Origin: JAXMBN01 sp046349875
Lineage (GTDB): Bacteria; Planctomycetota; Planctomycetia; Pirellulales; Pirellulaceae
DNA length: 13,947 nt
Direction of reading: 5' to 3'
Assembly: GCA_046349875.1 (NCBI GenBank)
Contig: JAXMBN010000070.1
Span: 1 to 13,947, forward strand
Every line of letters begins with the position of its first letter. Position 1 is the first letter of the stretch. Positions 1 through 6,394 of the stretch are shown piece after piece. Position numbers and translations under genes: made by a program. The notes under the pieces are model-generated. The model searched no databases. It was given only the letters and a program-made list of their open reading frames with translations, and was not told the DNA's origin.

Positions 1-639
1 CTCGACACGAATCGTATCCAGCGTCGCATCGGCCTGTATTTCAATACCAGTCCAATCGCCATCGCGCACCAATCCATTGCGCAGTACGGCATTGTTTGCA
101 CTAACGAGGATCGAAGGACTGCTATAAGGCTGATGACTATGGCCAGGGCTGACTAGGTTTCCGGCATACCGAACTTCAAAGTTCTCTAGCGTCGCACTTG
201 AGGTCCCGATTTGAATACGATGCCAATGGCCACGCAAGGGACTACCCACGGCTGAACCGGTCAAATCCTCCCCAACCGAATCGTCTTGGGTGCTCGTAAA
301 GATAATAGGAGCCTGAAGCGTACCGATCGCATTCAAACTTCCATCGCTTCGAAAGTTAATCTCTTGTCCTTGGTTGACCTTGATGACCGTACCGGGCTGG
401 ATCGTCAATTGGCTGGTCAACGTCACGCTTCCCGTGACATGAATGGTACCAAACCAGTTATCGGGCGACTGGATAAATCCGGAGACCTCTCTCGCCATGA
501 CTCGACGATCTTCAAGGGTCTCCATAAGAAGTCGACGTAGGCGAAGCCGTTTGCGTCTGCGAGCAAATTGCAGTCGAAGGGCGACTTCCGACGTGCGAAA
601 AATTCGTTTGGCCCAAGCGGTCGAAAATAGTTGGGACAT
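1..639 (-). CDS. Secreted beta-helix protein with planctomycete LExLEDRR N-terminus (3' end beyond window)
   Basis: The minus strand is open from ATG at 639 to the window edge: 213 codons without a stop, and the C-terminus is missing. Residues 11-37 are very basic (AKRIFR and then RRRKRLRLRRLL). The motif LMETLEDRRVMA follows at about 38-49. This pattern, called LEPR-XLL, marks very large exported proteins of planctomycetes and is probably a non-classical export or sorting signal. After it comes VSGFIQSPDNWFGTIHVTG, then short beta-rich turns: PGTVIKVNQGQEINF, GTLQAPIIFTS, DDSVGED, GHWHRIQI, TLENFEVRYAG. These resemble one rung set of right-handed parallel beta-helix proteins (pectate-lyase-like fold), which usually also carry calcium-binding or dockerin repeats further on. 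The start is chosen because it places the motif at the usual depth and nothing longer fits. It is divergent from the sigma gene. No enzyme function can be claimed; a surface or matrix role is inferred. Confidence 0.8.
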   Translation of the reverse strand, partial: MSQLFSTAWAKRIFRTSEVALRLQFARRRKRLRLRRLLMETLEDRRVMAREVSGFIQSPDNWFGTIHVTGSVTLTSQLTIQPGTVIKVNQGQEINFRSDGSLNAIGTLQAPIIFTSTQDDSVGEDLTGSAVGSPLRGHWHRIQIGTSSATLENFEVRYAGNLVSPGHSHQPYSSPSILVSANNAVLRNGLVRDGDWTGIEIQADATLDTIRVE

Positions 640-677
640 AAGCTGTACTTTTCCAACGAAGTTTGGCAGGTGATCGA

Positions 678-696
678 TGAGTATGCAACATACTCA
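678..696. repeat. Perfect 8-bp inverted repeat in the divergent intergenic region
   Basis: TGAGTATG, spacer CAA, CATACTCA. The arms match perfectly. It lies 38-57 bp upstream of the secreted-protein start and 155 bp upstream of the sigma gene. It could be a two-fold operator or a small hairpin in the leader of the minus-strand gene. No regulator is known to use it. Confidence 0.5.
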
Positions 697-790
697 AACA
701 CACTAGGCGGAACCTCGCGCACCCCAGGACCAATCAATTTGCGAGGAATTTTGAAACAAAAGTATTTTCCATCCCTGTTCGTTTCCTTGC

Positions 791-819
791 TGGAAAATGC
801 TTCGATCACGACCTAAAAT
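791..819 (+). promoter_or_regulatory. Candidate sigma-70-like promoter for the sigma factor gene
   Basis: TGGAAA (791-796, 4 of 6 to TTGACA), a 17-bp spacer and TAAAAT (814-819, 5 of 6 to TATAAT) stand about 32 bp before the ATG at 852. This was found by eye only. Planctomycete promoters are poorly characterised, so chance similarity is quite possible. Confidence 0.3.
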
Positions 820-851
820 AAAGGGTTCTTCAAAGGTCGTTCGGCATTGCG

Positions 852-1382
852 ATGGCAGTAACGATGTCTCGTGTTCAGTTAGACGAAATCCTCCCAGCTG
901 TTTACGACGATCTTCGATCCATTGCCTCCCAAGCATTGAAACGCGAGTCTTCGGATCACACCTTTCAAACGACCGAGCTAGTTCACGAAATCTATTTGAA
1001 GCTAGCCGGGATTCGCGAGCTGGACTGGAGTGATTCCGATCAACTGTTGCGTGCCGCCGTCGGAATTGTACGGAGGATCCTCATCGATTACGCTCGCGCG
1101 AAAAAAGCGACCAAACGTGTTCCCGATGGAAGCGCTGCCTTTGAAAACCCTCTCTGCTATCACGATGAAAACGGAATCTCAGCTCCTCCCGATCTTCTGG
1201 AATTGGAAGAAGCGTTAGAACGACTTCATGCCCTCGATCCTCGTAAATCGGAAGTGGTCCACCTGCGTTACTTTGGGGGACAAGATGTCGAGACGGTCGC
1301 CCGATTGCTTCAGATCTCTCCCACGACTGTCAAACGTGAATGGGCTTTGGCAAAAGCTTGGCTTTATCGAGAACTGAGTTAA
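852..1382 (+). CDS. ECF-type RNA polymerase sigma factor (TIGR02999 / sigma-70 ECF PF07638 type)
   Basis: A 176-residue protein of the usual length for the family. Region 2 covers about residues 8-90, with the region 2.2 segment FQTTELVHEIYLKLAGI at 38-54 and region 2.3/2.4 around LLRAAVGIVRRILIDYARAK. After a variable linker, region 4 spans about 121-176, with the helix-turn-helix VETVARLLQISPTTVKREWA that contacts the -35 element. It should direct RNA polymerase to a dedicated promoter set. The acidic DAED motif of classical ECF sigmas is replaced by Q39-T40-T41-E42. In the characterised Vibrio EcfP/PknT pair, a sigma lacking DAED is activated by threonine phosphorylation, and here a kinase gene follows after 51 bp. 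No anti-sigma gene is adjacent. ATG 852 is used; ATG 864 is an alternative. Neither has a convincing Shine-Dalgarno sequence. Confidence 0.93.
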   Translation: MAVTMSRVQLDEILPAVYDDLRSIASQALKRESSDHTFQTTELVHEIYLKLAGIRELDWSDSDQLLRAAVGIVRRILIDYARAKKATKRVPDGSAAFENPLCYHDENGISAPPDLLELEEALERLHALDPRKSEVVHLRYFGGQDVETVARLLQISPTTVKREWALAKAWLYRELS

Positions 1383-1433
1383 CCATTGATTTTTTTGGTC
1401 CCTCGGCCAGCTCATTTTCGCCTAGTGGATTCT

Positions 1434-4268
1434 ATGCAAGCGTCACAATGGCAACGAATTGATGAGATCTTCCACCGCGCCCTCGAGGTCCCGGGGCCTT
1501 TACGGTCGCGTTTGATTTCCGATTTGGCCAACGGTGATACCCATCTGCAACAGGAAGTCGAATCCCTGGTCGCCCATTATCGTGAGAACGAAGAATGGCT
1601 CAACGATGCAACCTCACATCGACTAAGAGAATCAGTCCAAGAGGCAATCCGCATTCTCCAGTCACCTGCCACCATTTCTGCCGAGACGGTCTCGATGTCA
1701 TCCACATCGGAGGTGAACTCTCGAAAGCAGTTGCTCGATGATGCCATCGACTCACTTCGCGATCGCTTTGTGTTTCAAACTTGGCTGGGCAAAGGAGGTA
1801 CGGGGACGGTAGGTCGATTTCAAGATTTGGTGCTCGAGCGTGTGGTTGCGATCAAGTTTCTCCATTCTGATTCCCATACGATTCCACTTGCGTCCATTCT
1901 GCAAGAATCGCGTTCGATCGCCAAGTTGCGAAGCGATCACATCGTTGGCATTCACGAAATCATTGACGATGTGGCGACACCTGGATTGGTGATGGAATGG
2001 ATTCAGGGCCCATCCCTGCGAAAGCTAATCCTTTCCCGCAAACGGATGGTTCCACGCTTCGCAGCGGAAATTGCCAAGCAAGTCGCGCATGGCTTGGTTC
2101 ACGCGCATGCTGCTGGAATCTTGCATCGCGATATTAAGCCTTCCAACATCTTGCTGCAACGTAAGTCCGGAAAACACGAAGCATGGCGAGCCAAGATTAT
2201 CGACTTCGGTATCGCTTGTTCTTGCGCGGACTCCCCTGCCCCGTCGCTTCAGTCGCTTCGAGGAACTCCGGCCTATATGGCTCCGGAACTTTTACTAGAT
2301 CAACAACCTCCCACCGTTCAAACCGACCTCTATGCTTTGGGCGTAACGCTTTACGAAATGCTTGTGGGTGAGCCTCCGTTTCGTGGTTCCGTTTCGATGA
2401 TCGTCCGGCAACTCCAATCCACTGACCCTCGACCGTTGCGGTCGATCGTGGAAGAGATACCCAAGGATCTTGAGAGCATTTGCCTCAAGTTGCTCTCGTC
2501 ATCCCCCGCGCAACGTTATGGAAGCGCGGAAGAGTTGTCAGAGGATCTCGATCGTTTTCTCAAGGGCCTTCCAACTCGGGCTCGCCCAATATCGTTACTG
2601 CATCGCGGGTTCAAATGGTCAAAGAAACCGCCCTTTAGCCACTTGGATGGTGCCGCCATGCCCGCGTCAGTCCCGACCTTAGTGGTAGGCTCGATCGATA
2701 CAGCAGCAACCTTGTACCGCAAGAACGATCAAATCATCAAGCAACAAAATCTTGCCTATCGAGCTCTGTTGACCCGTATCCCAGTATCCGAACCTGAGTA
2801 TCTTTCCTTTGCAGTCGATGAAGTTCGAACAACTTCTTCGAACGCGATTTCAGATCTGCGTCAGCTCTGGATGACTCAAACCGATCCCAAAGCCCGATTG
2901 AATGTTGCCTGCGCCTTGGCAATTCTCGGTGAGCCGATGAGTGACTATATCGTTCGTCAAGTCGTTCACTCGCCGACGAGACCTTCTCAATGTGCCTTGA
3001 TCGTTCAAGCCCTTCGCTTGCACACAAACGATTCCATCCAAGCATTGGACGAGCAACTCGCTCATACCTTCCACGCCAAGGATCAAGCGAAACTTGCTAT
3101 CCTCGCGCTGCACTTGGGGAACTCTCGCCCCTCGCGTCAATTGACCGATGCCACTCGCGACGCTACGGCTCGAACCCAGTGGATCCATCTCCTATCTAGT
3201 TGGCACGGCAATCTCTCCGAACTCTTGACGATGCTTGAATCACAAACGTCGCGAGATCTTGCTCCAGCGATCTTTCTTGGACTCGGGCTCATCGAACCTG
3301 AAGCACTTACCGCTGCGGATCGAATCGCCATCCAAGCATCCGCCAACAAGATTCTTCAACAGACTCCTACGATGGCCGAGCGCAATGCCATCGATTGGCT
3401 TGCCAGAAAACAAGGTATCTCTTTCGATGAAACCTCCAAGACCGATTCGCACTTGGGTTTGGCGATGGTTCGCATCCCCGCAGGACACTTCGTGATGGGC
3501 AACGATGACCCCGAGTTGCAATATGAAGGCCGCATGGCCCATCCTGTCCGACTGACTCGCGATTTTATGATCGCCGATCGCGAGATACCAGTTGGCCTCT
3601 TCCAAGAGTTCCTAAACGATCCGCAATGCTCTCCAGAACAGAAGCCCAAGGATTGGCAATCATGGAAATACGATGAGATCGTTAGTCCATCGTCACAGCA
3701 TCCTGTACAACAAGTCAGCTGGAACGATGCCGTTCTCTTTTGCAATTGGCTGAGTCGACGGCAGTCTTTGCAAGAAGTCTATAACATTGATCCATCTGCA
3801 TCAGAACAAGTGGAATCAACTTCGAGCCAAGAGCCTCGATGGATTGCAAACCGATCTGCCAATGGATACCGGTTACCAACTGAAGCCGAATTCGAATATG
3901 CGTGTCGCGCCGGGACGAACTCCAAATACTCCTTCGGAAACGAACGTCATTTCCTGGAATACTATGCTGCTTGGTCCAACAATACTCGGATCGCCTCCAA
4001 CCCTTGTGGAACCCTAATGCCGAATCCATGGGGTTTATTTGATCTCCATGGAAACGTTTGGGAATGGGTCGAAGATTGGAGTCGCCCATTCCCGAAAGAA
4101 GAAGAAATCGATCCCATTGGCCTTCGAGCCGACAAAGGGACCAAGACGTTTCGCGGAGGAGGAGTATTCACGTTTTCCGGCGACCCGGTCTCGTCAAGTC
4201 GAGGCGATGCGTCACCGAATACTCGCTACTCCAACCTTGGATTCCGAGTCGCGCGAAACGTCGAGTAA
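1434..4268 (+). CDS. Ser/Thr protein kinase fused to helical repeats and an FGE-sulfatase-type domain
   Basis: 944 residues from ATG 1434. A TTG at 1386 in the same frame would add 16 residues, but MQASQWQRIDEIFHRALE is the usual beginning of planctomycete kinases. The kinase domain (about 112-378) looks active: glycine loop GKGGTGTVG (119-127), K141 in VAIK, HRDIKPSN with D233, DFG D257 and PAYMAPE ending at E285. Residues about 414-664 are helical, HEAT-like, and contain ARLNVACALAILGEP, a module seen between kinase and FGE domains in relatives. Residues about 674-944 are an FGE-sulfatase (PF03781) domain: VRIPAGHFVMG, NGYRLPTEAEFEYACRAG, GLFDLHGNVWEW, FRGGG and final SNLGFRVA. The segment FRGGGVFTFSGDPVSSSRG has no cysteine where true formylglycine-generating enzymes carry theirs, so a ligand-sensing role is more likely than catalysis. 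I see no transmembrane helix after the kinase domain. It probably forms an operon with the sigma gene and may phosphorylate it. Confidence 0.93.
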   Translation: MQASQWQRIDEIFHRALEVPGPLRSRLISDLANGDTHLQQEVESLVAHYRENEEWLNDATSHRLRESVQEAIRILQSPATISAETVSMSSTSEVNSRKQLLDDAIDSLRDRFVFQTWLGKGGTGTVGRFQDLVLERVVAIKFLHSDSHTIPLASILQESRSIAKLRSDHIVGIHEIIDDVATPGLVMEWIQGPSLRKLILSRKRMVPRFAAEIAKQVAHGLVHAHAAGILHRDIKPSNILLQRKSGKHEAWRAKIIDFGIACSCADSPAPSLQSLRGTPAYMAPELLLDQQPPTVQTDLYALGVTLYEMLVGEPPFRGSVSMIVRQLQSTDPRPLRSIVEEIPKDLESICLKLLSSSPAQRYGSAEELSEDLDRFLKGLPTRARPISLLHRGFKWSKKPPFSHLDGAAMPASVPTLVVGSIDTAATLYRKNDQIIKQQNLAYRALLTRIPVSEPEYLSFAVDEVRTTSSNAISDLRQLWMTQTDPKARLNVACALAILGEPMSDYIVRQVVHSPTRPSQCALIVQALRLHTNDSIQALDEQLAHTFHAKDQAKLAILALHLGNSRPSRQLTDATRDATARTQWIHLLSSWHGNLSELLTMLESQTSRDLAPAIFLGLGLIEPEALTAADRIAIQASANKILQQTPTMAERNAIDWLARKQGISFDETSKTDSHLGLAMVRIPAGHFVMGNDDPELQYEGRMAHPVRLTRDFMIADREIPVGLFQEFLNDPQCSPEQKPKDWQSWKYDEIVSPSSQHPVQQVSWNDAVLFCNWLSRRQSLQEVYNIDPSASEQVESTSSQEPRWIANRSANGYRLPTEAEFEYACRAGTNSKYSFGNERHFLEYYAAWSNNTRIASNPCGTLMPNPWGLFDLHGNVWEWVEDWSRPFPKEEEIDPIGLRADKGTKTFRGGGVFTFSGDPVSSSRGDASPNTRYSNLGFRVARNVE

Positions 4269-4280
4269 ACTTGTCCCATT

Positions 4281-4301
4281 GAGCGATTCCATTATTCGCT
4301 C
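4281..4301. terminator. Weak hairpin at the convergent gene junction
   Basis: GAGCGA (4281-4286) and TCGCTC (4296-4301) can pair around a 9-nt loop, between the kinase stop and across the esterase stop (the two genes are 23 bp apart). There is no strong T-tract on either side. It could be a weak bidirectional terminator for the convergent pair, or chance. Confidence 0.25.
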
Positions 4302-6343
4302 TTGAATAGATGCGGAGCAAGCTCGTAAAGACTGCGTCGCCATGTTTGAAACTCATGAGCGGTCTCGGGAGAAACATAGGATAGGCTTGGGATCCCCGCT
4401 TTGATCAACGCTTCGTGGTTGGATCGAATGCGATCGGGATTCTCCTTGCTTCCACAACTACAAAAGACGACCTTGACTTTATCTTTAAATCCGGGCGTCT
4501 TCTCTACATCTTCGGGAGTGATGACGCCTCCACTGAAAAGTCCGATGTGAGAAAACTTGTCTAGGTGACGAAGCGTAATCGTCTTGGTTTCCATACCGCC
4601 CATGGAAAGGCCAGCCATGGCTCGATTGGGCTGATCGCTTTTCGTTCGGAAATGCGCATCGACATAGGGAACGAGTTCTTCAACCAACACCTTTTCGAAT
4701 CCCTCGATCTTGAAATCGCGGATACCGCCTGGACGAACGTCGTTGGTCATCCCATACGTCATAACAACAAGAAACGGACGAATCTTTTTCTCGGCGATTA
4801 AATTATCGAGAATCAAATGGGCGCATCCTTGATTGCTCCAAGCAGTTTCATCTTCGCCGAAGCCATGTTGGAGATAAAGAACGGGATAACGAGCCTCTGC
4901 GTTTTGTTCATATCCGGGCGGTGTATAAACGAAGGCTCGCTTCACCGATTGAGTGCTCGGCGAGGCAAAGAGAATTTGTTGCACCTGGCCGTGTGGAACA
5001 TCTTTCAATGCATAAAAATCGCGATCCTTTGCAGGGACTTCGATGCCGCTCTCCCAACGCGTACTCCCGTAGTAGTTGAGAGCACCTGGATCATTGAAAA
5101 CTCCTCCATCGATCGTTAGGTGGTAGTAATGAAATCCCTCATCGAGCGCCTTTTGCGTTACTCCCGTCCAGATTCCATCGTCGCCTTGGGTTAACTCGAA
5201 CCCACCCCGTTCAATACCTCCCAAACTGACGCGAACACTTTTGGCTTTCGGAGCTTCCACTCGAAAACGCGCATACCCTTGCGAGTTCACTTGAGGATAA
5301 GCCTTACCGGGTTGGTTCAACGATGACGGTTGAAAATCTTGCTTGACTTCCACTGTTGCCGCTGGAGCGCTCTCTGGTTTTGCAGGTGCGGAGGAAGCTT
5401 GCGTCTCGGGTGGAGCCTTGCGAGCTGGTTGTTTGTCTTGGAAGACGCACTGGCAGAACCAATACAGACTGCTGCTCCAATGGGATGGATCGTGACCATG
5501 TCCATCGACATGCCACACGTGCTCGATGCCGTTCTTCTTCAGAAACTGATGCACGTTTTGACTGATGCGAATCAAGCCATCCTTATTTCCACAAGAGATC
5601 CAAAGCAATTTTAGTTTGCTCTTGGCACCTTCGACATCAGGAATCAATTCAGCTGCTGGCTTGGTATTGGGTGCAGCCGAAAACGGACCGACCCATGCAA
5701 ACTTGTCGAGATTCCCCAGTCCGAAGTTGAAGGATTGACCGCCACCCATCGATAGCCCAGCGATGGCTCGCTTCTCACGACTCGTATCGACGGAATACTT
5801 GGCTTCGATGGCTGGAATAAGATCTTCGAGCAGGTCTTTCTCAAACGCTGCAAAAGCTGGAGCACTTTGCATGACGTTCCCTTCCGCTCGATCATTCTTT
5901 TGAGCTCGACCATTGGGCATGACTACGATCATCGGTACCGCTTTGCCATCCGCGATCAAGTTATCCAACAGCGCCGAAGGATTGGCGAACCGAACCCACT
6001 CTGTTTCATCTCCTCCGATTCCATGAAGCAAGTAAAGCACAGGGTACTTCTTCTCTGCTGTGTAGCCAGGAGGTGTATAGACATTGGCTTTGCGAGTCGC
6101 CCCTACCGATTTCGATGCATACTCGATCATTTCGAGCTTGCCTTGCGCATTCCCTTCACGAACTCGATTGAAGCCGTCGGGAGGCGCATCGTATGCCGCT
6201 ACGTCATCGGGCGCCAACTCGATCGGTCCACCAAAACCTCCCGTGCGACGCGGCCGTTCCGGATTATCCTGGGCCGACCCCAGTGGCGACAACAAACAAA
6301 GCCAGACGAAGCATGACCACCACCAATGGTTGAGCTTGTTCAT
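4292..6343 (-). CDS. Secreted tandem CE1-family esterase: esterase, CBM48/E-set-like module, esterase
   Basis: 683 residues. A signal peptide (residues 1-24, hydrophobic stretch WWWSCFVWLCLLSPLGSA, cleavage probably before QDN) sends it to the periplasm or outside. Domain 1 (about 60-302) and domain 2 (about 443-680) are both alpha/beta-hydrolases of the esterase D/feruloyl-esterase family (PF00756, CE1). Each has a PGY...YPVLYL.HG strand, a nucleophile elbow GLSMGG (S198 and S580) and a catalytic His (H284 in GHGHD; H663 in TAHEF). The acid position is Asp in domain 1 (CGNKD, D255) but Glu in domain 2 (CGSKE, E634). Between them, after a Pro/Ala-rich linker (about 304-335), residues 350-440 look like a CBM48/E-set beta-sandwich (RVEAPKAKSVRVSLGG, GIWTG, FHYYHLTIDG). 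The likely job is removing acetyl or feruloyl groups from plant or algal polysaccharide. It lies 51 bp downstream of the dehydrogenase gene on the same strand, so co-transcription is likely. The exact substrate is unknown. Confidence 0.9.
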   Translation of the reverse strand: MNKLNHWWWSCFVWLCLLSPLGSAQDNPERPRRTGGFGGPIELAPDDVAAYDAPPDGFNRVREGNAQGKLEMIEYASKSVGATRKANVYTPPGYTAEKKYPVLYLLHGIGGDETEWVRFANPSALLDNLIADGKAVPMIVVMPNGRAQKNDRAEGNVMQSAPAFAAFEKDLLEDLIPAIEAKYSVDTSREKRAIAGLSMGGGQSFNFGLGNLDKFAWVGPFSAAPNTKPAAELIPDVEGAKSKLKLLWISCGNKDGLIRISQNVHQFLKKNGIEHVWHVDGHGHDPSHWSSSLYWFCQCVFQDKQPARKAPPETQASSAPAKPESAPAATVEVKQDFQPSSLNQPGKAYPQVNSQGYARFRVEAPKAKSVRVSLGGIERGGFELTQGDDGIWTGVTQKALDEGFHYYHLTIDGGVFNDPGALNYYGSTRWESGIEVPAKDRDFYALKDVPHGQVQQILFASPSTQSVKRAFVYTPPGYEQNAEARYPVLYLQHGFGEDETAWSNQGCAHLILDNLIAEKKIRPFLVVMTYGMTNDVRPGGIRDFKIEGFEKVLVEELVPYVDAHFRTKSDQPNRAMAGLSMGGMETKTITLRHLDKFSHIGLFSGGVITPEDVEKTPGFKDKVKVVFCSCGSKENPDRIRSNHEALIKAGIPSLSYVSPETAHEFQTWRRSLYELAPHLFKSE

Positions 6344-6350
6344 TCGTAAA

Positions 6351-6356
6351 CTCCTT
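6351..6356 (-). promoter_or_regulatory. Strong Shine-Dalgarno site of the tandem esterase gene
   Basis: On the minus strand AAGGAG is followed by 7 nt and the ATG at 6343. It is one of only two clear ribosome-binding sites in the window. It fixes the esterase start and suggests efficient, independent translation inside the operon. Confidence 0.75.
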
Positions 6357-6394
6357 GATTCCTTGGTAACAATTGAGAAGAGGTTTGGAAAAGA

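Noticed and set aside
423..809. Minus-strand open frame of 128 codons overlapping the secreted-protein gene
   Set aside because: It overlaps, in another frame, the gene starting at 639, which has the LEDRR motif and beta-helix sequence. Its own translation has no family resemblance.
1386..1433. TTG start adding 16 residues to the FGE kinase
   Set aside because: The added residues (MIFLVPRPAHFRLVDS) do not match the usual kinase beginning, while ATG 1434 gives it exactly.
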